Assembly (NCBI RefSeq): GCF_030398335.1
Contig: NZ_JAOAOP010000005.1
Span: 55,860-119,859 of the forward strand
Source: Aquibium sp. A9E412
GTDB taxonomy: Bacteria > Pseudomonadota > Alphaproteobacteria > Rhizobiales > Rhizobiaceae
DNA length: 64,000 nt
Reading direction: 5' to 3'
The notes beneath the pieces are model-generated. The model was given only the letters and a program-made list of their open reading frames with translations, did no database searches and was not told the origin of the DNA. Shown one piece after another: positions 1 through 9,005 of the stretch. Positions within the stretch are counted from its first letter, which is position 1, and each line of letters begins with the position of its first letter. A program made the translations under genes and the position numbers.

Positions 1-191
1 AAGACTAGAGCTATTATCCCGGCAAGTCCGCTGGCCGCCAGAGGCGACAGAGCCCGTGAGACGCCAGCGGCGTATTCGAGATTGCCAGCGGACACTCCGG
101 CCCCAACAAGCTGGAGTGCTGCAAACAGCAGAGCGCCTGCTGCTGTCAAAAGGCCGATGGCGAGACGTCTTGTGTTGGCCGCATCCAGCAT
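1..191 (-). CDS. Small membrane protein, truncated by window edge
   Basis: An open frame starts with ATG at 191 and runs off the window after 63 codons, so only the N-terminus is visible. It opens with a short polar stretch (LDAANTRR). Two hydrophobic, Ala/Leu/Gly-rich stretches follow, near residues 11-34 and 50-63, which suggests an integral membrane protein. The start lies 18 bases behind the stop of the HEPN-like gene, and a GAGGAGG ribosome-binding site overlaps that stop region, so it is probably the third gene of the cassette. The family is not recognised. A membrane protein beside a HEPN-like protein would fit an effector/partner arrangement, but that is inference. Confidence 0.5.
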   Translation of the reverse strand, partial: MLDAANTRRLAIGLLTAAGALLFAALQLVGAGVSAGNLEYAAGVSRALSPLAASGLAGIIALV

Positions 192-209
192 TTTGATAAA
201 CGGCCTCCT

Positions 210-692
210 CTAAGGAGCACGTCTGCTATAAATTCGACGCAGCAGGAATGATGCCAAACTAAGATGGTCAAGACAAAGATCAAGAGACTCGTTATTTCCT
301 ACTGTGTGCCCGCGAGGGTTTCTTATCGCAGTAGCCGCTCCCGCAAATAAATGCGAGAATCCTCTCTGTTCATCTTTTTCACTTAGTGTGGTCAGGTCAT
401 TAAGGCGGATTTTAGGGCTTTCTGCATTGAACGCAGCCATCATCAATTTGTAACCTGTTTCAGAAATGCCAGCTAGCTCGGATACCTTATTATCCAATAA
501 CTTGTACGCTTCAAACGTTGCTTGCGAATAATGCCCATCATCGAACAGCTTAATGGCCACGGATGATATGTCCGGGTGAATATTCCTTTCGTCGAATGGA
601 TGAAGCTTCCCTTCGTCAACCTCACTCGGCTGCGAACTTACGAGGTGCGCACTCCTTACAAAAGCTTCGAATTTTCCGAAGTTCTCAGTCAT
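210..692 (-). CDS. TIGR02391 (Hypoth_ymh) family, HEPN-like protein
   Basis: The 160-residue product matches the TIGR02391 pattern as I know it: LHPF..., then an FDDGHYSQATFEAYKLL-type helix, then RLNDL, then FAGAATAIRNPRGH, then a helical C-terminus. The RNPRGH element (near residues 123-128) has the R-x4-H spacing of HEPN ribonuclease domains, so RNA cleavage is possible but unproven. Its ATG overlaps the stop of the upstream DUF5343 gene by 8 bases, indicating translational coupling. The coding DNA is AT-richer than the rest of the window (23 G+C in the 60 bases 481-540), consistent with acquired DNA. Members of this family often sit in accessory or defence-rich regions. Confidence 0.85.
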   Translation of the reverse strand: MTENFGKFEAFVRSAHLVSSQPSEVDEGKLHPFDERNIHPDISSVAIKLFDDGHYSQATFEAYKLLDNKVSELAGISETGYKLMMAAFNAESPKIRLNDLTTLSEKDEQRGFSHLFAGAATAIRNPRGHTVGNNESLDLCLDHLSLASFLLRRIYSRRAP

Positions 693-1383
693 TCATCAAG
701 TTTGCCCTGATACTCCTAAAAATGTTGTCGTACGTTTCGGCACTAGCATCAGCCGGCAAGTTAACCTCCACGCGCACAGTCAGCGCCCAATCTTTTTTCG
801 GATTATATCCATTGTCAGTTGTGCTCGCTTGCTCAGGTTGAGCCACCGGCGCCAATTTTATGCTCTTTGCTTCCGGGTTCCTCTTTTGGCGCTTATCTTC
901 GCGAGACCCCTTCGGGGCTGCCTTCCGTTCTGTGGGCTTCTGCCGCGTTGGAAGCTCCCCGTGGCCGGAGAGCGCGGCAAACACTTGAAATGTGCCAGCC
1001 TGCCTCGCGCCTATCGCTGCGCTTGTCCCATCCGCTCGTCGAAAGAAGGTGATTAAGGCATCCTTGTCCTTTTCCCACGCAGGATCTCCGTAGAGGTCGA
1101 AGAGATCTTTGTAACCTGACTTGACGAGTTCGGAGAATGCCTGCGCAAAATCCTCATCTCTATGATGAGAGAATACATCGGCGGCCTCCTTCGTCTTTTT
1201 TCCCTCGCCATCGATAATCCCAACAAACACGAGAGCGTTTATGACGTAACTTTCGTTGTTGGGTGCAATACCCAACCTTTTGACGGTCTCGGACGTGATA
1301 GTCGCCGGAAAGCTGCTCCTGAGGTTGTTTACCATTAGAGCGATGTTGCCCGGCCCCGAAATGTATGGATGCGCAGCTGCCAT
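685..1383 (-). CDS. DUF5343 domain protein
   Basis: The 232-residue product has an N-terminal DUF5343-like region (HPYISGPGNIALMVNNLRSS, then a winged-helix-like segment with LGIAPNNESYVINAL and VGIIDGEGKKT). A charged, low-complexity linker follows (about residues 145-195). A conserved-looking tail ends it (VRVEVNLPADASAETYDNIF). The frame also allows a TTG at 1419, but ATG at 1383 is preferred: it begins just before the family motif and has AGGGG upstream. The role is unknown. Coupling to the HEPN-like gene suggests the two act together, with this protein as possible sensor or DNA-binding partner (inference). Confidence 0.8.
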   Translation of the reverse strand: MAAAHPYISGPGNIALMVNNLRSSFPATITSETVKRLGIAPNNESYVINALVFVGIIDGEGKKTKEAADVFSHHRDEDFAQAFSELVKSGYKDLFDLYGDPAWEKDKDALITFFRRADGTSAAIGARQAGTFQVFAALSGHGELPTRQKPTERKAAPKGSREDKRQKRNPEAKSIKLAPVAQPEQASTTDNGYNPKKDWALTVRVEVNLPADASAETYDNIFRSIRANLMND

Positions 1384-1544
1384 GCCCCTGATCCACCCCC
1401 GCCCAGCTCTGATGTGCAAAATTTGTCTGCTTGGCGGCCCAACGTCAAACGCTAACTTTTTTGGACATTAGGCGATATTTAGCTCGTCGACGTCTTCGCT
1501 AAAATCGCAAAGAAGCCAAGCCCTTGGAAAAGTTATGAAAAAAG

Positions 1545-1620
1545 TGGCACTCCCAAGGGGACTCGAACCCCTGTTTCCGCCGTGAGAGGGCGGCGTCCTA
1601 GACCGCTAGACGATGGGAGC
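1545..1620 (-). tRNA. tRNA-Glu (anticodon CTC), CCA encoded
   Basis: Read on the minus strand, the sequence folds as a cloverleaf: acceptor stem GCTCCCA / TGGGAGT, a D arm, a CCGCC/GGCGG anticodon stem around loop CTCTCAC (anticodon CTC, reading GAG), and a T arm with GGTTCGAGTCC. The 3' CCA is genomically encoded. Six T residues follow directly (1538-1543 on the plus strand) as a likely terminator. The accessory cassette at 1-1383 begins just beyond the 3' end, the usual side for integration of mobile DNA. Confidence 0.95.
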
Positions 1621-1683
1621 GCGGTGCGCCGCGACGATATAGTCGCGATCGACGGCAAATGCAACACGTCGTGTGGGGTCGCG

Positions 1684-2085
1684 TCAACTCTTTCGCGGCG
1701 CGGGCTCGATGAGGTCCCAGAGATTGCCGGACAGGTCGGCGAAGACGGCGACGGTGCCGTAGGGCTCCTCGCGCGGCGTCTCGCGGAAGGCGACGCCGGC
1801 CGCGCTCATGCGCCGGTAGGCGCTCCAGAAATCGTCGGTCTCAAGGAACAGGAACACGCGGTCGCCGGCCTGGGCGCCGACGCCGGCGCGCTGGCGCGGG
1901 CCGCGGGCGCGGGCCAGCAGCAGCCGGGCGCCGGCATCGCCGGGCGGCGCGACGACGACCCAGCGCTTGCCGCCGGCAAGCGGCCTGTCCTCGATCAGCC
2001 GGAAGCCGAGCCGCTCGCGATACCAGGCGATCGCCGCGTCGTAGTCGTCGACCAGGATGGTGACCTGGGCGACGCGGATGCTCAC
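1684..2085 (-). CDS. VOC (glyoxalase/bleomycin-resistance fold) family protein
   Basis: The 133-residue product carries a single VOC domain: VAQVTILVDDYDAAIAWY at the start, LGFRLIEDRPL, then VFLFLETDDF, and an FADLSGNLWDLIEP ending typical of these small metal-dependent proteins. The longer open frame upstream is not convincing. A GTG at 2085 overlaps the stop of the DUF6476 gene (GTGA), giving a coupled two-gene operon. The substrate cannot be predicted; many such proteins are lyases, dioxygenases or resistance factors. Confidence 0.85.
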   Translation of the reverse strand: MSIRVAQVTILVDDYDAAIAWYRERLGFRLIEDRPLAGGKRWVVVAPPGDAGARLLLARARGPRQRAGVGAQAGDRVFLFLETDDFWSAYRRMSAAGVAFRETPREEPYGTVAVFADLSGNLWDLIEPAPRKS

Positions 2086-2489
2086 TCGGCGCCCTCGGGC
2101 ACCGCGCCGGCCGGCGCGGTGGCGAGCGCGAAGCGCCCGACCATCGCACCGGCGGCCATGTCGTAGACGAGGATCGCGGCGCTGCCGTCGGGCAGCGCCA
2201 CATGCAGGGTGAGCTGCCGGCCGCTCGCCGCGTGCGAGACGAGCCGCGCGCCGTCGGGCAGCGCGATGGTGCCTTCGGCGAGCGTTTCGCCGCCGGCGAG
2301 GGCGGGCGGTTCCGCGGCGTCCTCGCCGGTCCACCAGGTCTGGTAGACAACCGCGCCCATCACCGCCATAACGGCGACGAAGAGCAGGCCGAGATTGATC
2401 GCCACGAAGCGCATCAGCTTGCGGCGCACCCGCTCGGCGGCCGGGTCGAGCGGGCGTTCGGTCTCGTCGTCGTGGGAAGGTGTGGCCAT
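2082..2489 (-). CDS. DUF6476-like single-pass membrane protein
   Basis: The 135-residue protein has a charged N-terminus (about 1-24), one transmembrane helix (LMRFVAINLGLLFVAVMAVM and onward, about 25-47) and a short extracytoplasmic beta-rich domain (GTIALPDGARLVSHAASG, ILVYDMAAGAMVG). This layout fits the small alphaproteobacterial DUF6476 family, of unknown function. ATG 2489 is chosen over 2549 because the upstream codons overlap the divergent rluD promoter region. It is divergent from rluD, with 26 bases between the two starts. Confidence 0.7.
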   Translation of the reverse strand: MATPSHDDETERPLDPAAERVRRKLMRFVAINLGLLFVAVMAVMGAVVYQTWWTGEDAAEPPALAGGETLAEGTIALPDGARLVSHAASGRQLTLHVALPDGSAAILVYDMAAGAMVGRFALATAPAGAVPEGAE

Positions 2490-2515
2490 CGGGCGGCGGT
2501 CCGGAATCAGTTGTG

Positions 2516-3544
2516 ATGGGCGATCTGGATAACGAAGCCGTCGAGGCAAGGAAAGAGGCGCGGGTGGCGCCCGATGACGCGGGCGCGCGGCTCGACCGCT
2601 GGCTGGCCGGCGTCTTCGCGCCCGATCTGTCGCGCAGCCGCGTGCAGGCGCTGATCCGCGCCGGCGCGGTGTCGTGCGACGGCGCGGCGGTGGCGGAGGC
2701 CAGCCGCAAGGTCGCCGAGGGCGAGGTCTACACGCTCGCGCTGCCGCCGGCGGCGGAGCCGGTGCCGGCGCCGCAGGCGATCCCGCTGGCGATCCTGCAC
2801 GAGGACGCGGCGCTGATCGTGATCGACAAGCCGGCGGGCCTGGTGGTCCATCCCGGCGCGGGAAATCCCGACGGCACGCTGGTCAACGCGCTGATCCACC
2901 ATTGCGGCGACACGCTGTCGGGCATCGGCGGCGTGCGCCGGCCGGGCATCGTGCACCGGCTCGACCGCGACACCAGCGGCGTGATGGTGGTGGCCAAGAC
3001 GGACCGGGCGCATCGCCGGCTGTCGGGGGGTTTCGCCCGCAAGGCCGAGGAGGGCGGCGTCGAACGCGCCTATCTGGCGCTGGTGTGGGGCGCGCCGGAA
3101 CCGGCGCAGGGCCGCGTCGACGCGCCGCTCGGGCGCGCGCCGGGCGACCGCACGCTGCGCGCCGTGGTGCCCGAGGGCCGCGCCGACGCGCGCCGCGCCG
3201 TCACCCGCTACCGCGTGCTGGAGCGCTATGGCGGGGCCGGCGGCGAGGCGCTGGCGAGCCTCGTCGAATGCCGGCTGGAGACCGGCCGCACGCACCAGAT
3301 CCGCGTCCACATGGCGCATCTCGGCCATCCGCTGGTCGGCGACCCGGCCTATGGCCGCGGCTTCCGCAGCAAGGCGAACCGCCTGCCCGAGCCGCTGCGC
3401 GGCCATGTCGCGGGGTTCGCGCGGCAGGCGCTGCACGCCAACGTCATCGTCTTCCGCCACCCCGAAACCGGTGCCGCGATGCGCTTTCAGGCCGATCCGC
3501 CGGCCGACATGGCCGCCCTGGTGGAGGCGTTCAGGCGCTTGTGA
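2516..3544 (+). CDS. rluD: Ribosomal large subunit pseudouridine synthase, RluA/RluD family
   Basis: The 342-residue protein has an N-terminal S4-type RNA-binding domain (about 20-80) and a pseudouridine synthase domain. The latter contains IDKPAGLVVHPGAG (about 104-117), the catalytic HRLDRDTSG motif (147-155, nucleophilic Asp expected at 150) and LETGRTHQIRVHMAHLGHPL. Length and domain order match RluD, which isomerises uridines in helix 69 of 23S rRNA; other RluA members are possible. ATG 2516 is chosen over an in-frame start at 2480. rpoH follows on the same strand 180 bases downstream, as in rhizobial genomes. Confidence 0.9.
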   Translation: MGDLDNEAVEARKEARVAPDDAGARLDRWLAGVFAPDLSRSRVQALIRAGAVSCDGAAVAEASRKVAEGEVYTLALPPAAEPVPAPQAIPLAILHEDAALIVIDKPAGLVVHPGAGNPDGTLVNALIHHCGDTLSGIGGVRRPGIVHRLDRDTSGVMVVAKTDRAHRRLSGGFARKAEEGGVERAYLALVWGAPEPAQGRVDAPLGRAPGDRTLRAVVPEGRADARRAVTRYRVLERYGGAGGEALASLVECRLETGRTHQIRVHMAHLGHPLVGDPAYGRGFRSKANRLPEPLRGHVAGFARQALHANVIVFRHPETGAAMRFQADPPADMAALVEAFRRL

Positions 3545-3607
3545 TGTGCGCGTGAAGCGCCGCCGTGCTAGCAAAATCGACGGCTGCCGCGGAACCGTGG
3601 CCGCGGC

Positions 3608-3635
3608 CTTCAAATTTCCCCAGTCGTGCCTATAT
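3608..3635 (+). promoter_or_regulatory. Candidate heat-shock-type promoter of rpoH
   Basis: CTTCAA at 3608-3613 and CCTATAT at 3629-3635 are separated by 15 bases. They lie about 90 bases before the rpoH start, in the 180-base rluD-rpoH gap. The pair resembles alphaproteobacterial RpoH promoters (CTTGAA / CCTATAT), with one mismatch in the -35 box. It would imply autoregulation; a sigma-70 reading is also possible. Confidence 0.4.
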
Positions 3636-3724
3636 GTCATGTGGCGCAGTGCGTCTTTCGCGGAGCACGGCGCCGACGCCCGCCTGTCGCAAAGGGGGCG
3701 AACAGCAAGAGAGGAGGGTGCTTT

Positions 3725-4642
3725 ATGGCCCAGACACTGCCCAGCATCGTCTCCGGCGAGGGTGGCCTGACGCGCTACCTGGAGGAGATCCGACGCTTCC
3801 CCATGCTCCAGCCGCAGGAAGAGTACATGCTCGCCAAGCGGTATCAGGAGCACGACGACACCGACGCCGCACACAAGCTTGTGACCAGCCATCTGCGGCT
3901 CGTCGCCAAGATCGCCATGGGCTATCGCGGCTACGGCCTGCCGATCGGCGAGGTGATCTCGGAAGGCAATGTCGGCCTGATGCAGGCCGTCAAGAAGTTC
4001 GAGCCGGAGCGCGGCTTCCGGCTGGCGACCTATGCCATGTGGTGGATCAAGGCCGCCATCCAGGAGTACATCCTGCGCTCGTGGAGCCTGGTCAAGATGG
4101 GCACCACGGCGAACCAGAAGCGGCTGTTCTTCAACCTGCGCAAGGTGAAGGGCAAGATCCGCGCGCTCGACGAGGGCGACCTCAACCCCGAGCAGGTCTC
4201 GGAGATCGCCACCCGCCTCAATGTCAGCGAGGAAGAGGTGATCTCGATGAACCGCCGGCTGTCGGGCGACGCCTCGCTCAACGCGCCGATCCGCGCGACG
4301 GAGGGCGAATCCGGCGAGTGGCAGGACTGGCTGGTCGACGAGCAGGAGAGCCAGGAGGACATGCTCGTCCAGCAGGACGAGCTGGAGAACCGGCGCGAGA
4401 TGCTCGCCGACGCCATGAAGGTGCTCAACGAGCGCGAGCGGCGCATCTTCGAGGCGCGCCGGCTGGCCGAGGACCCGATGACGCTCGAGGAGCTGTCGGG
4501 CGAGTTCGACATCTCGCGCGAGCGCGTGCGCCAGATCGAGGTGCGCGCCTTCGAAAAGGTGCAGGAGGCCGTCAAGGCCTCCGCCCGCCGCCAGGCCGCC
4601 CGGGTGATCGAGGCGGAGGAAGGCCGCGCGGCCGCGGGCTGA
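3725..4642 (+). CDS. rpoH: RNA polymerase sigma factor RpoH (sigma-32)
   Basis: The 305-residue heat-shock sigma factor has region 2 with HLRLVAKIAMGYRGYGLPIG and ATYAMWWIKAAIQEYILRSW (about 57-120), the diagnostic RpoH box QKRLFFNLRK (131-140), and region 4 ending in ISRERVRQIEVRAFEKV. The start is set at ATG 3725, after GAGAGGAGGGTG; upstream in-frame codons (to 3626) do not look like protein. It directs core polymerase to chaperone and protease genes. Rhizobia often carry several rpoH copies; this position next to rluD matches the main one. Confidence 0.97.
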   Translation: MAQTLPSIVSGEGGLTRYLEEIRRFPMLQPQEEYMLAKRYQEHDDTDAAHKLVTSHLRLVAKIAMGYRGYGLPIGEVISEGNVGLMQAVKKFEPERGFRLATYAMWWIKAAIQEYILRSWSLVKMGTTANQKRLFFNLRKVKGKIRALDEGDLNPEQVSEIATRLNVSEEEVISMNRRLSGDASLNAPIRATEGESGEWQDWLVDEQESQEDMLVQQDELENRREMLADAMKVLNERERRIFEARRLAEDPMTLEELSGEFDISRERVRQIEVRAFEKVQEAVKASARRQAARVIEAEEGRAAAG

Positions 4643-4674
4643 GCCCCGCCGTTGCGTCCGGCGCGGCCAGGACC

Positions 4675-4770
4675 GCGCCGCATGTCACGGCAATCGCAGT
4701 TCGGCTCCACGTTGTCGTTGTGACGCGTTTTCGAACGGCGAACCGGTTTCCACTTCGTCGGGAATGCGTC
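4675..4770. repeat. RIME-like dispersed intergenic repeat, copy 1
   Basis: This 280-base gap contains ATCGCAG...CGGCTCC followed by the core CGGCGAACCGGTTTCCACTT. The same arrangement recurs at 20300-20415 and, degenerated, at 33891-33987. It resembles the rhizobial intergenic mosaic elements known from many Hyphomicrobiales, with a partly palindromic GAACCGGTTTCC centre. The rest of the gap to 4922 shows nothing recognisable. Confidence 0.65.
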
Positions 4771-4922
4771 AGGCGGCACTCATGCGCTGGTGTCGCGTCG
4801 GGCTCGACCGTCATCTCGCGCGGGGTCGGGTGCCGTCGCACGAACCGCCGCGGGCCCTGCGGCAACATGGAAGAGCGCGGCCGGCCGGCGGCCCGGGGCG
4901 CGGGTGCCGGAGCCGCGCCGGC

Positions 4923-6458
4923 TCAGCCGCTCGTCGCGGCCTGCCAGGCGTCGAGCGCCTCGTCGAAGACCTTGTCGCCCGGAATGCCCTTTTCCATCGT
5001 GATCAGCGCGCGCCGTCCCGAACGGTAGATGATCGGGATGTCGATCCAGCTCTGCCGCCGCAGCAGCGTGCGGTTGGCCTCCAGCTCCGCCTGGCTGTCG
5101 CTCAGCGCCAGCAGGAAGAAGCCGTCGGCGATCTTGGCCGGGATGCCGAGCAGCGGATTGCCGGTGTCCTCCTCCGACTGCTTCATCGCCACGCGCAGCA
5201 CGTTGTCGATGCCGCCCTCGGCGAAGTTGTCGGGCGTCAGGAAGATCATCTCGATGATGTGGCTGGCCGGCAGCGACGGGTCGGCGTTGCGCCGGATCGT
5301 CATGCGAAGCTGCAGGTCTTTGCCGGGAATCGTCGCCTCGGCGCGGATCGCCGGCTCCGGCGGCTGGTCGGCGCCGGGCGATTCCTGGACGAGCGACCAC
5401 ACGGTGGCGCCGGATTCGGCCGAGCCCTGGGCGGCGTTCGTGCCTTCCTCGTAGAAGATCGCCTTCTGGCCGACCGGCACCTCGGCGCTCGGTTCGGCGG
5501 CGGCGCCCGTCTCGCCCTCGGGCGGCGGGTTGGCGGCCGCGACGGAGGTGCCTTCGCCGAGGCCCGGCTCGCCGCCGGCGGGCCCCTCGTCCACCTCGGT
5601 GCCGTCCGACAGAAGCCGCTGGGTGAATTTCTGCGGCGCCTCGTCGGCCGGCGCCGTCGGTGCCGCGGGAGCGGGCTCGGCCGGCGCGGCGGCCTGCTCC
5701 TGCCCGGCATCGCCGTCGGCCGGCGGCGCCTCGTCGTCCGCCGCCGTCTCGGGCTGTGCGCCGTCCTCGGTGTCGATCGCCACGGGCGCCTCCGGCGCGG
5801 CGCCGAAGCCGAGCATCGGGCCGATCTCGGCACGGTTGAGCCACACGGCATAGCCGGCGCCGGCCAGCACCAGCAGGACGACGAGCGCGGCGATCATGCC
5901 GCCGACGCCGCGCCGGCCGCGCCGGCGGGGCGGCGGAACGGCCGCGGCCGGCTCGAGCGGCTCGCTCTCGTCGGGCTCGCGCGCGGGCTCCTCGTCCGTC
6001 CGTCCGGCCGGCTCGTCCGCGGCGGCGGTCGTGCCGGGACCGGGCGCGACGCTCTCGGCGGCCTGGCCGGCGGCGGCGGCCGGGGTTTCGGGCTCGCGCG
6101 GCGCGGGCGGCTCTGCATGTGCGGTCGCCGGCGGCGCCCGGTCGGCGGCCGGCGCGGGGCTCGCGGGCTCGGCGGCCGGCTCCGGTCGGGGCGGTTCGGG
6201 CGCCGGCTCCGGCTCCGGCGCAGCAGCCGCGGACGCCGCGGCCTCCTGCGCGGCGTGCGAGGCCTCGACCTCGGCGATCGCCTCCTCGAGCAGGCCCTTC
6301 TGGCGGGCGACCACGGCTTCGGAGGGCGGCGGCGACAGGGCGGCCAGCTTGGCGGCGATCGTCGCGCGCGCCTTTTCGTAGACGCGCTGACGCATCTCGG
6401 GCGTGTTCTCGCTCAGCCCGCCGATCGTCTTGTTCAAGACCGCTACAAAATCCGCCAT
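4923..6458 (-). CDS. Conserved alphaproteobacterial membrane protein behind purA
   Basis: This 511-residue protein of unknown function has a conserved N-terminal helical region (MADFVAVLNKTIGGLSENTP, about 1-75), a long Pro/Ala/Glu-rich low-complexity segment (about 75-180), and one transmembrane helix (about 187-207) after an arginine-rich stretch. A second low-complexity linker follows, then a folded C-terminal domain (about 335-511). The topology suggests a cytoplasmic N-terminus and a periplasmic C-terminal domain. It lies 87 bases downstream of purA on the same strand, an arrangement I recall from rhizobia. The linkers make homology searching difficult; the C-terminal domain is the part to search with. 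Confidence 0.75.
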   Translation of the reverse strand: MADFVAVLNKTIGGLSENTPEMRQRVYEKARATIAAKLAALSPPPSEAVVARQKGLLEEAIAEVEASHAAQEAAASAAAAPEPEPAPEPPRPEPAAEPASPAPAADRAPPATAHAEPPAPREPETPAAAAGQAAESVAPGPGTTAAADEPAGRTDEEPAREPDESEPLEPAAAVPPPRRRGRRGVGGMIAALVVLLVLAGAGYAVWLNRAEIGPMLGFGAAPEAPVAIDTEDGAQPETAADDEAPPADGDAGQEQAAAPAEPAPAAPTAPADEAPQKFTQRLLSDGTEVDEGPAGGEPGLGEGTSVAAANPPPEGETGAAAEPSAEVPVGQKAIFYEEGTNAAQGSAESGATVWSLVQESPGADQPPEPAIRAEATIPGKDLQLRMTIRRNADPSLPASHIIEMIFLTPDNFAEGGIDNVLRVAMKQSEEDTGNPLLGIPAKIADGFFLLALSDSQAELEANRTLLRRQSWIDIPIIYRSGRRALITMEKGIPGDKVFDEALDAWQAATSG

Positions 6459-6545
6459 GCTATCCCGGTCCGTTGGTCCCTTTTTTCGTCGTTCTTCTTC
6501 GCTGGTCGAGGTGCTGGCGCGTGCGCCGGCGGCCCGGCCGCGAGC

Positions 6546-7841
<1,296 letters not shown>

Positions 7842-8039
7842 CGCGCGTCCCCGTTTCGCTGTTGCGCGCGGCCGCCCCCGGCGACCGACAGGCCTCTATA
7901 GCCTCGCGCATGCGGCGGCGCGAGCCCCCAATCCCGGCCCTCCGGCTGCGGCGGATTCCCGCGTTCCGCGTTTACGAACGCGGCGACACACTTTATGCGT
8001 CAGTCTTTGCGCTCCCACCCGACGGACCCGCCGCCCGCC

Positions 8040-8957
8040 ATGCACCGCACCGCCTATGCCATGCTCACCGCCACCGCCCTGTTCTGGGGCGGCAACGCGG
8101 TCGCCGGCAAGCTGGCGGTCGGCCACATCTCGCCGCTGCTTCTGACCAGCCTGCGCTGGACGATCGCGCTCGCAGTGCTCGGCGCCTTCTCGTGGCGCCA
8201 CGTGCGGCGCGACTGGCCGGTGATTCGCCGGCACCTGCCGCTGTTCTTCTTTCTCGGCGTGATCGGCTTCACCGGCTTCAACGCCGCGCTCTACAGCGCC
8301 CTGACGATGACCTCGGCGATCAACGTGTCGATCGAGCAGGCCGGCATGCCGATGGTGGTGGTGCTGATCAACTTCGTGCTGTTCCGCCTCGGCATCACCT
8401 GGCTGCACGCCGTCGGCTTCGTGCTGTCGGTCACCGGCGTGGCGCTGACGGCCACGCATGGCGACCTGACGCGGCTCGCCGCGCTCGAGCTCAACGGCGG
8501 CGACGCGCTGATGCTGTTCGCAGTGCTGATCTACAGCGTCTACACCGTGTTCCTGCGCTTCAAGCCGGCGTTGCACTGGCAAAGCACGATCACCGCGCTT
8601 GCCGTGACGGCGATGATCACCTCGCTGCCCTTCGCCGCCTGGGAATATGCCACCGGCCGCATGGTCTGGCCCGACGCCGCCGGCTGGGGCGTGGCGGCCT
8701 ACACGGCGATCTTCCCGTCGCTCCTGGCGCAGATCTTCTTCATCCGCGGCAACGAACTGCTCGGCGGCAACCGCGCCAGCCTGTTCATCAACCTCGTGCC
8801 GATCTTCGGCACCGGGCTGTCGGTGCTGCTGCTCGGCGAGGCGTTCCGTCCCTATCACGGGCTCGCCATGGTGCTGGTGCTCGGCGGCATCTGGCTGGCC
8901 GAGCACAGCGGCCGCAACGCCGCGCTGCGCCAGGCGGCGCGGCAGCCGCGGCCGTAG
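8040..8957 (+). CDS. DMT-superfamily transporter (two EamA domains)
   Basis: The protein of about 305 residues has ten predicted transmembrane segments in two EamA repeats: TATALFWGGNAVAGKLA opens the first and PSLLAQIFFIRGNELLGGNRA lies in the second. Such proteins export metabolites or amino acids; the substrate cannot be told. ATG 8040 is preferred over 7995 because the family sequence begins there, though no strong ribosome-binding site is visible for either. It diverges from purA and converges with serA, with 48 GC-rich bases between the stops. Confidence 0.88.
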   Translation: MHRTAYAMLTATALFWGGNAVAGKLAVGHISPLLLTSLRWTIALAVLGAFSWRHVRRDWPVIRRHLPLFFFLGVIGFTGFNAALYSALTMTSAINVSIEQAGMPMVVVLINFVLFRLGITWLHAVGFVLSVTGVALTATHGDLTRLAALELNGGDALMLFAVLIYSVYTVFLRFKPALHWQSTITALAVTAMITSLPFAAWEYATGRMVWPDAAGWGVAAYTAIFPSLLAQIFFIRGNELLGGNRASLFINLVPIFGTGLSVLLLGEAFRPYHGLAMVLVLGGIWLAEHSGRNAALRQAARQPRP

Positions 8958-9005
8958 AGCGGGCGCGGCCGGCGGCAGGCGGCCGGCCGGCCGGCGCGGC
9001 GGCGG

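Noticed and set aside
1516..1527. CCAAGCCCTTGG near the tRNA as an attachment site
   Set aside because: It is a short chance palindrome and does not repeat the tRNA 3' end sequence.
1..1544. Calling the left end a proven integrated genomic island
   Set aside because: Composition and the tRNA position suggest it, but no integrase, direct repeat of the tRNA end or second boundary lies inside the window.
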